From positions 7,143 to 71,142 of the forward strand of contig JBIMKP010000023.1 in NCBI GenBank assembly GCA_051861545.1: a stretch of DNA of 64,000 nucleotides, read 5' to 3'. This stretch comes from CAISCU01 sp051861545. Lineage in GTDB: Bacteria; Bacteroidota; Bacteroidia; UKL13-3. Each line of letters starts with the position of its first letter. Position 1 is the stretch's first letter. Position numbers and translations under genes: made by a program. The notes under the pieces were generated by a model. The model ran no database searches. It was not told the origin of the DNA and saw nothing but the letters and a program-made list of their open reading frames with translations. Shown here one piece after another: positions 52,961 through 63,184 of the stretch.

Positions 52961-53983
52961 ATGAGCGTTTTTAGTTTTTTAACACAAGATTTAGCAATAG
53001 ACCTTGGCACTGCCAATACATTGATAATCCATAAAGATCAGGTGGTTGTAGATGAACCATCTATCATAGCTGTCAACAGAAGAACAGGTAATGTTATTGC
53101 TGTTGGTAGTCAGGCGCAACAAATGCATGGTAAGGTGCACGAGGATATTAAGACAATTAGGCCATTAAAAGATGGTGTAATTGCAGATTTCCAAGCAGCC
53201 GAGCACATGATTAGAGGCATGATTAACATGATTCCTCAAAATAATAAGTTTATTAAACCTCAGCAAAGAATGGTAATTTGTATTCCATCGGGTATTACCG
53301 AAGTGGAAAAAAGAGCCGTTAAAGATTCTGCTGAAAGAGCTGGAGCTAAAGAGGTTTACTTAATTCATGAACCAATGGCTGCTGCTATAGGTATTGGAAT
53401 TGATGTATTTGAACCAATGGGTAACATGATTATTGATATTGGCGGTGGTACTACTGAGATTGCAGTTATTGCACTTGCTGGTATCGTTTGCGACCAATCT
53501 ATTCGTGTTGCTGGAGATGAATTTACCGAAGATATTTTAGATTATATGCGCAGACAACACAACTTATTGGTTGGTGAAAGAACTGCAGAAAGAATTAAAA
53601 TTGAAGTAGGTTCAGCTTTACCTGAATTAGACAATCCGCCACCTGATTTTGCAGTAAACGGAAGGGATTTAATGACTGGTATTCCTAAACAAATTACTGT
53701 TAGTTATAGCGAAATTGCATCAGCATTAGATAAATCTATTTCTAAAATTGAAGAAGCTGTGCTTAGAGCATTGGAATTAACTCCTCCTGAACTATCAGCA
53801 GATATTTATTCAACTGGCTTATACCTAACTGGTGGTGGTGCATTATTACGTGGTTTAGACAAGCGTATTGCTACCAAAACTAAATTACCAGTGCATGTTG
53901 CAGAAGATCCACTTCGTGCTGTTGTAAGAGGTACAGGTATGGCTTTGAAAAATTTAAAGAATCACAAATTCTTGATGACCTGA
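52961..53983 (+). CDS. mreB: Rod-shape determining protein MreB
   Basis: 340 residues of the actin fold. LAIDLGTANTLIIHKDQVVV (phosphate 1), IDIGGGTTEIAVIALAGIV (phosphate 2), AERAGAKEVYLIHEPMAAAI and YLTGGGALLRGLDKRIA (adenosine) are all intact. MreB filaments guide elongation-type wall synthesis. First gene of mreB-mreC-mreD-mrdA-rodA, implying a rod-shaped cell or ancestor. Confidence 0.98.
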   Translation: MSVFSFLTQDLAIDLGTANTLIIHKDQVVVDEPSIIAVNRRTGNVIAVGSQAQQMHGKVHEDIKTIRPLKDGVIADFQAAEHMIRGMINMIPQNNKFIKPQQRMVICIPSGITEVEKRAVKDSAERAGAKEVYLIHEPMAAAIGIGIDVFEPMGNMIIDIGGGTTEIAVIALAGIVCDQSIRVAGDEFTEDILDYMRRQHNLLVGERTAERIKIEVGSALPELDNPPPDFAVNGRDLMTGIPKQITVSYSEIASALDKSISKIEEAVLRALELTPPELSADIYSTGLYLTGGGALLRGLDKRIATKTKLPVHVAEDPLRAVVRGTGMALKNLKNHKFLMT

Positions 53984-54000
53984 TTCTCCCCTGAGCGAGC

Positions 54001-54834
54001 ATGAGGAACCTGATTTTCTTTTTATATAAATACTATACATTCATTCTCTTTTTTTCATTAGAGATGTTGTCGATGGTAATTTTGTTTCAATTCAATAATT
54101 ACCAAAAAGCAAGCTTTTTAAATTATACTGGCGGTATTGCATCCGGATTCTATGAATCTGTAAACAATACAACAAACTATTTTAGCTTAAGAAGAATCAA
54201 TGATAGTTTAATGAATGAAAATGCACGTTTAAGAGCACAACAATTGAATGCCTATTACCAAAGTGGCTTTACTTTAAGTTCTATTGTTGATACCGTTTAT
54301 AAACAACAATACTCATACATTGCAGCTAATGTGGTTAATAATTCCATCACAAAAAGAAACAATTATATAACCATTGATAAAGGTCGTGCCCATGGAATTG
54401 AACCAGATATGGGTGTAATAAGTTCGAATGGAGTGGTTGGGATTGTTACCAGTGTTTCTGAAAATTTTGCAACTATACGCTCTGCATTAAATTCAGGAAC
54501 AAAAATATCAGCTATGCTGAAAAAAAATAGTGCTTTTGGCTCGCTTGAATGGAATGGTGATAATCCTAAATATTCATCTCTGCTTCATGTTAACAAGCAT
54601 GTACCAATAAAAGTTGGTGATGAAGTAGTAACCAATAATTATTCTACCCTATTTCCAGTTGGTATCCCAATTGGGTTTATTAGTGAACAAAACCTTGAAG
54701 CAGGAGATAATTTTCATAATTTAAAAGTTGAACTTTATACCGATTTTAGTACTTTGAAAAGTGTTTATGTTATAAGAAACATTTTAAAAGAAGAACAAAA
54801 AACCTTAGAAAATAACCTGAAAGTTGATAATTGA
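54001..54834 (+). CDS. mreC: Rod-shape determining protein MreC
   Basis: 277 residues: an N-terminal membrane helix (about 8-28), a short coiled coil (about 60-80, RRINDSLMNENARLRAQQ) and the periplasmic MreC beta domain with ITIDKGRAHGIEPDMGVIS and GVVGIVTSVSENFATIRS. It links MreB to the elongation PBP. It lies 17 bp after mreB and overlaps mreD by 11 bp. Confidence 0.94.
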   Translation: MRNLIFFLYKYYTFILFFSLEMLSMVILFQFNNYQKASFLNYTGGIASGFYESVNNTTNYFSLRRINDSLMNENARLRAQQLNAYYQSGFTLSSIVDTVYKQQYSYIAANVVNNSITKRNNYITIDKGRAHGIEPDMGVISSNGVVGIVTSVSENFATIRSALNSGTKISAMLKKNSAFGSLEWNGDNPKYSSLLHVNKHVPIKVGDEVVTNNYSTLFPVGIPIGFISEQNLEAGDNFHNLKVELYTDFSTLKSVYVIRNILKEEQKTLENNLKVDN

Positions 54835-55351
54835 AATTTTAACATCTGTACTGAGATTCATTTTCTTGATATTGTTACAATTACTTGTAATAAATAATAT
54901 CGAGCTGAATACCTATATCAATCCTTATATCTATCCCCTATTTATTCTTACGCTTCCCGTTTCTATTAAACCTTGGCAAATTGTAATTCTTTCTTTCCTA
55001 ACAGGAATGGTTATGGACACATTTAGCAGCACTCCTGGTTTACACATGGCTGCTACAACTTTTATGGGTTATATTAGGATTTTTTACTTAAAATTTGCCG
55101 CTAATAAAGAAGATTTTGAAGTTCGTTTAGCTCCAACTTTATCAAAAAAAGGTCCAGTTTGGTTTATGTTATATGCCTTCATTCTTATTTTTGTTCACCA
55201 TTTGCTTCTTTTCTATTTTGAAGTTTATGGCTTAAGTGAATTTTTTAGAACATTTTTAAGAGTAATTGGAAGTACACTTGTTAGTGTTATGTTGATTGGA
55301 TTAGGTCAGATTTTATTTTATAAGGTAGCGCAGGGAAAGAAAAATGGATAA
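54824..55351 (+). CDS. mreD: Rod-shape determining protein MreD
   Basis: 175 residues, about five membrane helices. The conserved region FLTGMVMDTFSSTPGLHMAA matches the MreD family. The TTG start at 54824 overlaps mreC by 11 bp; there is no early ATG, so this or a nearby unusual start is used. It overlaps the PBP2 gene by 8 bp. It supports the MreC/PBP2/RodA elongation complex. Confidence 0.88.
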   Translation: MIIEILTSVLRFIFLILLQLLVINNIELNTYINPYIYPLFILTLPVSIKPWQIVILSFLTGMVMDTFSSTPGLHMAATTFMGYIRIFYLKFAANKEDFEVRLAPTLSKKGPVWFMLYAFILIFVHHLLLFYFEVYGLSEFFRTFLRVIGSTLVSVMLIGLGQILFYKVAQGKKNG

Positions 55352-57182
55352 AGCCATTAGACAAAAAACACTTCTTATTATTTTTATTACTGTGGCATTT
55401 ATTTATTTATGCCGCCTGTTTTACCTGCAAATTGTTGATGATAGTTATTTCTTAAGTGCACAAAACAATGTGCTTCAAGAACAAACTATCTATCCTGCGA
55501 GGGGCTTAATTTATGATAGAAACGGAGAATTGCTTGTTTATAATGATGCAATTTATGATTTATCGGTAATGCCCGAACAAATCAAAAACCTCGATACTTT
55601 GGCTTTTTGTGAAGTACTTGGAATTACCAAAGATGACTTCATAAAAAAATTCGATAAAATGAAAAAACAGAAAGGTTATGCCCCATGGAAACCTGCTGTT
55701 TTTGAGCGACAAATTACAATTCCAACTTATGCTGCTTTCCAGGAAAAATTATATGACTTTCAAGGCTTTTTTGTTGAAGTAAGAACCGATAGAAAATACC
55801 AACACAACAACGCCGCTCACGTGATGGGTTATATTGGTGAGGTTACTGATAGAGATATCGAAAAAAGTGAAGGTTACTACAGAATGGGTGATTTTATTGG
55901 CATTAGTGGTGTAGAAAAAACCTATGAAAAAGAATTAGGTGGTAAAAAAGGTACCCGATATGTTTTGGTTGATAGCAAAAGTCGCTCACAAGGAAGGTAT
56001 AAAAATGGGGAGTTTGATACTGCTGCGATTGCTGGACAAAATATCAACTTAAGTATCGATTATAAACTACAAGAATTAGGTGAACTATTAATGATGAATA
56101 AAACCGGAAGTATTGTTGCCATTGAACCTCAAACCGGAGAAATTTTGTCTTTAGTAAGTAGTCCCTCTTATAACCCCAATCTTTTAATTGGAAGAGATAG
56201 AGGAAATAAATATATGGAATTACTTCGCGACCCTATGAAGCCATTGTTTAATAGACCTTTGGCAGCACCTTATCCTCCGGGTTCAATTTTTAAAATTCTA
56301 ATGGCATTAACGGGTCAACAAGAAAAGGTTTTGAATCCTGCAACCACTTATGGCTGCCATCACGGATATATGTTTGTAGGTTGCCATCCACATGGTTCTC
56401 CTTTACCACTTCGACCAGCAATTGCAGTAAGTTGTAATGCCTATTTTTGTCAGGTTTACCGCAGTATCGTTAACAATCCAAGGTATCCTCATGCGGAAGA
56501 TGCTTATAACAGTTTTCATAAACATATTTCAAGTTTTGGATTAGGTAAAAAATTAGGTGTTGATTTATATGGTGAAGGAAATGGTTTTTTACCTCCATCA
56601 ACCTATTACGATAAAATTTATGGCAGATACCGTTGGCAAGCAACAACCACCATTTCATTAGGTATTGGACAAGGTGAATTGGGAATTACTCCTATACAAA
56701 TGGCTAATGCAACAGCAGCAGTAGCTAATAGAGGTTATTATATTACACCTCATATTGTTAAAAGAATTGGCGGAAAAGTGAATCCAAATCCACAGTTTAA
56801 CAAGAAAAATTGGACAACAATTGATACCAATTATTTCTCTGTTGTGATAGAAGGAATGCAAGATGTGGTTGAACATGGAACTGCCTATATTGCAAGAATA
56901 CCGGGTATACAAATTGCTGGAAAAACAGGAACAGCTCAAAATCCACATGGAAAAGACCACTCAGTTTTCTTTGCGTTTGCACCTGTTAATAATCCTAAAA
57001 TTGCCATTGCTGTAGTAGTTGAAAATGCAGGTTTTGGAGCCACTTGGGCAGCACCAATTGCATCATTAATGATTGAACAGTATTTAACTGGAAAACACAA
57101 TACACGTCCACATTTGAAAGAAAATATGTTGAAAGGAAATTTAAACCATAGAAATGACACCGCAGCAACCCAAACCAAGTAG
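55344..57182 (+). CDS. mrdA: Elongation transpeptidase PBP2
   Basis: 612 residues. One membrane helix (about 9-27) and a dimerisation domain (YPARGLIYDRNGELLVYNDA, YIGEVTDRDIEKSEGYYRMG) are followed by the transpeptidase with SIFK (Ser314-Lys317), SCN (Ser363-Asn365) and KTG (527-529). Between motifs there is a Cys/His-rich loop (residues 338-350, CHH...CHPH), possibly metal binding; E. coli PBP2 has a zinc site in a comparable place. It crosslinks lateral-wall peptidoglycan with RodA, whose start overlaps its end by 29 bp. Confidence 0.97.
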   Translation: MDKAIRQKTLLIIFITVAFIYLCRLFYLQIVDDSYFLSAQNNVLQEQTIYPARGLIYDRNGELLVYNDAIYDLSVMPEQIKNLDTLAFCEVLGITKDDFIKKFDKMKKQKGYAPWKPAVFERQITIPTYAAFQEKLYDFQGFFVEVRTDRKYQHNNAAHVMGYIGEVTDRDIEKSEGYYRMGDFIGISGVEKTYEKELGGKKGTRYVLVDSKSRSQGRYKNGEFDTAAIAGQNINLSIDYKLQELGELLMMNKTGSIVAIEPQTGEILSLVSSPSYNPNLLIGRDRGNKYMELLRDPMKPLFNRPLAAPYPPGSIFKILMALTGQQEKVLNPATTYGCHHGYMFVGCHPHGSPLPLRPAIAVSCNAYFCQVYRSIVNNPRYPHAEDAYNSFHKHISSFGLGKKLGVDLYGEGNGFLPPSTYYDKIYGRYRWQATTTISLGIGQGELGITPIQMANATAAVANRGYYITPHIVKRIGGKVNPNPQFNKKNWTTIDTNYFSVVIEGMQDVVEHGTAYIARIPGIQIAGKTGTAQNPHGKDHSVFFAFAPVNNPKIAIAVVVENAGFGATWAAPIASLMIEQYLTGKHNTRPHLKENMLKGNLNHRNDTAATQTK

Positions 57183-58428
57183 TATCGATTGGATTACCCT
57201 CCTGCTTTACTTCCTGTTTATTACAATAGGATTGCTAAGTGTGTACGCTTCGGTTTACAAAGAAACCAATCCACATATTTGGGATACCAGTCAGAATTAT
57301 GGTAAACAATTAATTTGGATTGGCATTTCTATTTTTGTTGGTAGTTTGATTTTACTAATTGATGAAAAGTTCTTTTTTGCTTTTGCTTATCCCATTTATG
57401 GTATAACAATTATTATGTTACTCTTGGTTTTGGTTGCTGGAACCACTGTAAAAGGCTCTTCATCGTGGATAGAAATAGGTGGATTTAGAATGCAACCCGC
57501 GGAATTTGCCAAATTTGGAACTGCGCTAGCTATTGCAAAATACCTGAGTGGTTACAACAAAGATTTTGCTAAAAAACGATTAGACCAATACATTTCAATT
57601 GCAATCATTTTGGCCCCAATGGTCATTATTCTTTTACAAAATGAAACAGGTTCCACCTTGGTATTTTTCTCTTTTGTATTTGTATTGTATAGAGAAGGAT
57701 TACCCGGTTGGATACTATTTGCCGGATTTATGTTGGCAATTTTAGGTGTGCTGGCTTTGCTAATAAAACCTCTATATATCATCATAGGATTAATTGTTTT
57801 AGCAGGTATTTTTCTTTTATTAGTTAGACGAACAAGAACCCTCATTTTACTAACTGCAGGTGTTGTAATTGTATCCTCTTTTTTGGTGGGAAGTATTGAT
57901 TATGCTTTTCAAAACATCCTTCAAAATCACCAAAGAACTCGTATCAATGTTTTATTGGGGAAAGAGGTTGATATTAAAGGAGCTGGATACAATGTGCAAC
58001 AATCTAAAATTGCTATTGGTTCTGGAGGATTTTGGGGAAAAGGTTTCTTACAGGGAACACAAAATAAATTCAGATTTGTACCTGAACAAAGTACCGATTT
58101 TATCTTTTGTACCATTGGAGAAGAATATGGCTTTTTAGGCTCATCTATCTTCGTTATTTTATACATGGTAATGCTCTGGCGATTGCTAGTAATGGCAGAA
58201 CGACAACGACAAAAATTCAACCGGATTTACGGTTATAGCGTAGTGAGTATTTTATTCTTTCACTTTCTGATTAATGTAGGAATGACCTTGGGACTAATGC
58301 CTGTAATTGGAATTCCTTTGCCCTTTTTTAGTTATGGAGGCTCAGCACTTTTAAGCTTTACCATCTTGCTGTTTATCTTTATTAGATTAGATGCCAACAG
58401 GGTAAATGAGTTGAAGAATTTTGATTAG
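57154..58428 (+). CDS. rodA: SEDS glycosyltransferase RodA
   Basis: 424 residues, about ten membrane helices. SEDS blocks are IGLLSVYASVYKETNPHIWD, GFRMQPAEFAKFGTALAIAK, GSGGFWGKGFLQGTQNKFRF, PEQSTDFIFCTIGEEYGFLG and MPVIGIPLPFFSYGGSALLS. It polymerises lipid II in the elongasome with PBP2. It has a longer central hydrophobic stretch than E. coli RodA (370 residues). Last gene of the operon; no clear terminator follows in the 157-bp AT-rich gap. Confidence 0.96.
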   Translation: MTPQQPKPSSIDWITLLLYFLFITIGLLSVYASVYKETNPHIWDTSQNYGKQLIWIGISIFVGSLILLIDEKFFFAFAYPIYGITIIMLLLVLVAGTTVKGSSSWIEIGGFRMQPAEFAKFGTALAIAKYLSGYNKDFAKKRLDQYISIAIILAPMVIILLQNETGSTLVFFSFVFVLYREGLPGWILFAGFMLAILGVLALLIKPLYIIIGLIVLAGIFLLLVRRTRTLILLTAGVVIVSSFLVGSIDYAFQNILQNHQRTRINVLLGKEVDIKGAGYNVQQSKIAIGSGGFWGKGFLQGTQNKFRFVPEQSTDFIFCTIGEEYGFLGSSIFVILYMVMLWRLLVMAERQRQKFNRIYGYSVVSILFFHFLINVGMTLGLMPVIGIPLPFFSYGGSALLSFTILLFIFIRLDANRVNELKNFD

Positions 58429-58585
58429 AAGGATTTATAAAACTTTTTACAAAACTGCCCCCCCTACTGAAATCAACAAAAAGACAATTAAAATCATAAA
58501 AAAACCTTTTAAATAAATAATTTAACATTAAAATATTTTGTCAATTGATTATTAATATTTAAGTTTGATTAATTATTAATAGTTT

Positions 58586-60076
58586 ATGAAAAATTTATTT
58601 ACCCAAAAGCTTATCAAGCTTTTTGTATTTTTGAACTTATTTAGCGTTTCTGACTTCGCTTTTTCTCAAATTAGTAATGTTAAAATTGATTTAGGTCTAA
58701 ATCAAACAATTTACAAACCCTTTGCTGACTCAATACAAATACAATTTTTAAATAAGAATGCAGTTAACAACTCCTTCATATCAACTCAAAACTTTTATTA
58801 TAAATGGTCAATTAGAAGTAAATATGGAACCTATCTCTTTAAATTTGCTAAAGATTCTTCAGTTTTAAACATCCCTAATATAAAATTTAAGATTGAGGAT
58901 TTCGAAGATTCAATTGAAGTAGGCTTGGAGATATCGCTCCTAAATGGAGATTCAATCTGGTCAGGAAATAAATTTATTGAAATCCTCGAACCAAAATGTT
59001 TAAGTCGCAAACAATTTTGTAATACAAATTTAGAAATTAGGTATTCAGACCCAATGCCTACTGGTCATACATATTCTATCGTTTACCTAGATTCTTTAAA
59101 TAACGAAAATTTTGTACCAATATATGGTACGACACTTTGGCAAAATAGTCCTGTTTTCAATCCAATAATTGAAATTGAGAATTTAACTGAAAACTTAACA
59201 GAACAGAAATATGCCTTTTTAATTAAAAATTCAAATTCGAATATCTATAAGTTGGAGGATTATTTTAGAATTTCTCATCTAAACAATCCATTTCTGCCTA
59301 GTTACCAATACGATTGTCAAATTGGAGTTTCAGTTTTGCCAAACAATTTTCAAAATGGATTGAACTATAAATGGTATAAGCATACTTTAACGAATGATAC
59401 AAATATTTTTAATTTAGATAATCCCCATTTAAACACCTATTTAGAACCAGGAGAATACTATGTAATAGCTGAGTTAAAAGATTATGAGGATGAAACAATT
59501 TGCTATGCTCCTTCCAATAATTTAAGAGTTTATCCAGAAATTTCTGAAATATTTGTTGCATCGGATATTGAAGCGCTTAATTCAGAAAATGATACTGCTA
59601 CATTACAATGTTACTTTAATGGAGATACGCTTAACTCCCCTCTTTTTCAAGTTGATTGGTATAAAAATGATGTGTTTTACAATAGAACTGATGGTTTAAT
59701 GTTAACTGTCTCTGAACCTGGAAGTTATTATGCAAAATTAGTTAATTCTTGTGGTGTTGAATCAAATACTAATACTATTGAACTTTCACAAGGTATAGCC
59801 TCTAAAATTGAAAATATTGAACAATTAAAAAAACAAATTTCAATTTCACCAAATCCAAGTTTCGGTTACTTTAATATACAAATTGATATTTCTCTACTAA
59901 ATTATCCAATTACATACCAATTAATTGATATTAATGGGAAAGAAATTATGGAACCTCAGGGAATTAATTCAGAGAATACAAAAATAGATACATCAAAAAT
60001 CAAACCATCAGTTTATTTTATTAAATTTAGAATAAATAACATTCAGAATGTAATTAAAAAATTAATCTTAAACTAA
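58586..60076 (+). CDS. Exported protein with T9SS C-terminal sorting domain
   Basis: 496 residues with a signal peptide (KNLFTQKLIKLFVFLNLF, cleavage near AFSQ). The body consists of beta-sandwich-like segments, the last (about 330-405) Ig-like: VDWYKNDVFYNRTDGLMLTV, SEPGSYYAKLVNSCGVES. The final 75 residues are a type A sorting domain (ISISPNPSFGYFNI, YQLIDINGKEI, KPSVYFIKF). It is probably a surface adhesin or matrix protein. It heads a run of four genes for exported proteins. Confidence 0.86.
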   Translation: MKNLFTQKLIKLFVFLNLFSVSDFAFSQISNVKIDLGLNQTIYKPFADSIQIQFLNKNAVNNSFISTQNFYYKWSIRSKYGTYLFKFAKDSSVLNIPNIKFKIEDFEDSIEVGLEISLLNGDSIWSGNKFIEILEPKCLSRKQFCNTNLEIRYSDPMPTGHTYSIVYLDSLNNENFVPIYGTTLWQNSPVFNPIIEIENLTENLTEQKYAFLIKNSNSNIYKLEDYFRISHLNNPFLPSYQYDCQIGVSVLPNNFQNGLNYKWYKHTLTNDTNIFNLDNPHLNTYLEPGEYYVIAELKDYEDETICYAPSNNLRVYPEISEIFVASDIEALNSENDTATLQCYFNGDTLNSPLFQVDWYKNDVFYNRTDGLMLTVSEPGSYYAKLVNSCGVESNTNTIELSQGIASKIENIEQLKKQISISPNPSFGYFNIQIDISLLNYPITYQLIDINGKEIMEPQGINSENTKIDTSKIKPSVYFIKFRINNIQNVIKKLILN

Positions 60077-60077
60077 C

Positions 60078-61796
60078 ATGAAAGCCTATTTAAGAATTTT
60101 TATCGCCCTAATCTTTTTACTAATTTTAAGTAAAAAATCGTATTCAAACCTGGGCTGCCACTGTCTTAATGTACCAATAATAAAAACACCTATTACAATC
60201 GAATGTACCAAAATAGGTATTACATTTGAGAGATGCTATGATTTTCCAAGTAATAATCAAGAATTAGTTATCTACCTAAAACCAAATGGACTTCCTCAAC
60301 AGTATTTAGCATCAATAACAGTTCCGCCTGTTAATCAAGGAAGTCCAAGGACTTTTTCATATCAAATAACTAACTTAAATCCAGGCACAACATATGAAAT
60401 AGAAGCATTTTATATGTCTTGTCCTAATTTAAAAGTTAAAGTAAATGTTACAACTAAAAATTTTTCAAGTACTTGCCCTAATCCAATTTGCAATGCTGCA
60501 ACTAATATTGGATGTGGGTCATTTAGAGCAAGGTGGACAAATAGAACTTGTTACAGTAAAACTTATCTAACAATTTATAATTCTACCACTAATACAGTTA
60601 TACATAATAGAATAGAAGTTAATTCAAGTCAAAATTCTATGTTGTTATCTGGACTACAAGCTGGAGTATATCAATATTTTATAGAAGCAATTTTTCTTCA
60701 AAATTGCGATGGTGTTTCAACTAGTAAATTAGTAGAATCTAATTGGATTACTGTACCAATTTCCAACTCGCCTCCAAATGGCGGCCCAGATAAAGTTGCT
60801 AACTGTGTTAGTGGATCAGGTGTTTATTTAAGTGCAACTGGAATAGGAACATGGTCGCTGGCAGAACCTAATTCCTCACCAAGTTGTTATTTTGATAATA
60901 ACCCAAATGCAAAAACTTCAACAAACCCTAATGCAAGTTTTTGGATTGCTCCTGGACTTCAAAGCATTTTGTTAAAATGGACTAATTCATGTGGTGTTGA
61001 TTATGTTAGAGTTTATAGCAGTAATGCCCCAGGAAATTGCGGAACAAAAACAAATCCAGTCCTCATTAGAGATATTAGAGATAGCAAGGATTACAATACC
61101 ATATATTTAAATAATAAGTGTTGGCATGCACAAAACCTTAATCATGGTGCTATGATTCCTTTTCATGGAACAAATTCATCATTAACCGTGGAACCTGCTT
61201 GGCCTGCAAATAGCAATTCACCAATAAAAAAATATTGTTATTTAAACCAAGAAGCTAATTGCACCAAAAATGGAGGTTTATATTTGGGTGATTTTGCCCG
61301 ATTTGCAAATGCTTGCCCACCCTGTTGGCATGTTGCAACTTATGCTGAATGGAATGGTTTAATTAATAGTTCTGGAACGAATATAGCAACAAGAGTAAAT
61401 AACTTAATGCAAAATAATGCATCCTCAAATGGATTCAAGGGTTATGTTCCAAATTCTAATAATGAATGGCTTTCAGCTTCATTTGCAAATATCTGTTCAT
61501 ATCAATCAGCACAAAACGTAGGAATAAGTGGGGTAAACATTTTTTATGGAAATTTTGATTACTCACCAGTAGAACAATCAACCTTATTTTGGAGCTCCTC
61601 TCCACCATTGTTAAGCCTAGGTTCATTTGCCTTTGATAATGTAGCCCCAAGTTGGCTAACTAAATATAATGGAACTAAAGGTGGATGGGGCTTATATATT
61701 CAATTCTGGGGAAGTTCAAATTTTTACTATGATATTTTTCAACACAATTTTACCCTTAGAGATATAGCCTTACCAATAAGATGTGTTAAAAACTAA
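60078..61796 (+). CDS. Exported FISUMP-domain protein with fibronectin-like repeats
   Basis: 572 residues with a signal peptide (KAYLRIFIALIFLLIL). Residues about 35-235 are two Cys-rich fibronectin-like segments (YQITNLNPGTTYEIEAFYMS; LSGLQAGVYQYFIEAIFLQN). From about 325 the sequence follows the FISUMP (Fibrobacter succinogenes major paralogous) pattern: TIYLNNKCWHAQNLNHG, GLYLGDFARFANACPPCWHV, ATYAEWNGLI, and the final PIRCVKN. It contains many Cys, probably disulfide bonded outside the cell. It lacks the T9SS type A tail seen in its neighbours. It starts 1 bp after the upstream gene. Confidence 0.82.
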   Translation: MKAYLRIFIALIFLLILSKKSYSNLGCHCLNVPIIKTPITIECTKIGITFERCYDFPSNNQELVIYLKPNGLPQQYLASITVPPVNQGSPRTFSYQITNLNPGTTYEIEAFYMSCPNLKVKVNVTTKNFSSTCPNPICNAATNIGCGSFRARWTNRTCYSKTYLTIYNSTTNTVIHNRIEVNSSQNSMLLSGLQAGVYQYFIEAIFLQNCDGVSTSKLVESNWITVPISNSPPNGGPDKVANCVSGSGVYLSATGIGTWSLAEPNSSPSCYFDNNPNAKTSTNPNASFWIAPGLQSILLKWTNSCGVDYVRVYSSNAPGNCGTKTNPVLIRDIRDSKDYNTIYLNNKCWHAQNLNHGAMIPFHGTNSSLTVEPAWPANSNSPIKKYCYLNQEANCTKNGGLYLGDFARFANACPPCWHVATYAEWNGLINSSGTNIATRVNNLMQNNASSNGFKGYVPNSNNEWLSASFANICSYQSAQNVGISGVNIFYGNFDYSPVEQSTLFWSSSPPLLSLGSFAFDNVAPSWLTKYNGTKGGWGLYIQFWGSSNFYYDIFQHNFTLRDIALPIRCVKN

Positions 61797-62112
61797 ACTA
61801 TAAATATTCCAAAATGTAAGAATTTAGCTTTAAACTACAGAGAATAAGAATATTAAAATATAAATCTATGTTAATTTATAAATTTCATATGGAAGTTTTA
61901 GAAATAATTAGGAGAAAATGTTTAAAACCGTTGAAGTATTACTTAGTTAACATTAATGTTGATAATAAGCAAAGCAATTTCAAGTAATTCCATATTCAAT
62001 TTGCTAATTTTTATAGATATTAAATGAATCAGTTATAAACCAATTTCACAAAGCAAAATTTTTTAATTAAATATTACAGTAAAAACTTTAAACAAAATAA
62101 GGAAAAAATAAT
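61797..62112. other. AT-rich gap between FISUMP gene and next exported-protein gene
   Basis: 316 bp, strongly AT-rich. It contains only a 39-codon frame (61868-61987, MLIYKFHMEVLEII...) with no supporting signal. No terminator, repeat or RNA structure is evident. A break in transcription here is possible but not shown. Confidence 0.5.
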
Positions 62113-63162
62113 ATGTTAAAAAAAATTAGAATTTTAACTGTAATTCTATTATTTGTATTCAACAGCAAAGCTCAAAATCTGCTATTGCCAAATATGCCTG
62201 ATAGTTTTGAGGTTAGGAGATATAGTCTGGATTCAACACAAATTCAGTCAATTCTAAATTTTGAAAATTCAGAAAACTTTATAATCAATCTTAATAACTT
62301 TATTAATTTAAATGATTACAAACAAAAATGGAATCAAATAATAGATAAACCACAAAATACGCCAGTTTACCGAATTGGAATGGACACTAATGGATATGCA
62401 TTAAAAGATGGAACATGGCGTTTTTTTTCTATAAAAGATAATTCATTATATTATTCTGGACTTGAAGGTTGGTTGGGTGTTTGTAATACCGCTTTCAAAA
62501 ACACAATGTATTTGGAAAAACCTGTTATGCTAATGCCAATAGGGAAAAATTCTAAGGATTACATATACGACACCTCAATTGTTAATTATCCGATTTTCAA
62601 AAGGCAGAATCAATTTAATTTTTGTGATTCGGCTAAAATTTACGGAACTTTTTATAGTAAATGCAAAAAACTGAACAATGGAAAAATCATAATACAAAAT
62701 GATACAATTGAGGTTTTTTGCACAAAAGATATCTATATAGATTCAATTAATATTTTCCTTCCGGAAAACGGTCTTTGGAAATTTAATGAGGGAAAAGAGG
62801 TTTTGAATTATTCAAATATTAGAGTTTTCGTCAAAAACGGACCAGTATTACCATTAATAAACTTTTATAAAGAATGGAATGAATTAGATATAATATTTGA
62901 CAGACGTATGCGCGCCTATACTGGCCTAAATCAAATTAAAATTGATGACATAAAACTATTCCCAAATCCAATTTCAGATTTTTTAAATTATGAGGGACCA
63001 GCTTGCAATAAAATGATCTTGTATGATGCTCAGGGGAGATTGGTCTGGGAAGGAAAAAACGAAACGATAATAAATATGATAGATTTAACCACAGGAATAT
63101 ATTTTCTATCGATAGATTCATATGATTTCAAAAAATTCACTAAAAAAGTAATAAAGAATTAA
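62113..63162 (+). CDS. Exported protein with T9SS C-terminal sorting domain
   Basis: 349 residues with a signal peptide (LKKIRILTVILLFVFNSKAQ). The body (about 40-275) includes DGTWRFFSIKDNSLYYSGLE and shows no enzyme motif; MORN-like WRF/WKF phrases recur. The last 70 residues are a type A sorting domain (IKLFPNPISDFLNYEG, MILYDAQGRLVWEGK, GIYFLSIDSYDFKKF). Presumed cell-surface or secreted. It lies 22 bp upstream of the next gene. Confidence 0.85.
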   Translation: MLKKIRILTVILLFVFNSKAQNLLLPNMPDSFEVRRYSLDSTQIQSILNFENSENFIINLNNFINLNDYKQKWNQIIDKPQNTPVYRIGMDTNGYALKDGTWRFFSIKDNSLYYSGLEGWLGVCNTAFKNTMYLEKPVMLMPIGKNSKDYIYDTSIVNYPIFKRQNQFNFCDSAKIYGTFYSKCKKLNNGKIIIQNDTIEVFCTKDIYIDSINIFLPENGLWKFNEGKEVLNYSNIRVFVKNGPVLPLINFYKEWNELDIIFDRRMRAYTGLNQIKIDDIKLFPNPISDFLNYEGPACNKMILYDAQGRLVWEGKNETIINMIDLTTGIYFLSIDSYDFKKFTKKVIKN

Positions 63163-63184
63163 ACAATATAATCCCACAATTTTA

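Noticed and set aside
61868..61987. 39-codon ORF in the gap before 62113
   Set aside because: No ribosome binding site, no recognisable motif, AT-rich context in which such frames are expected by chance.
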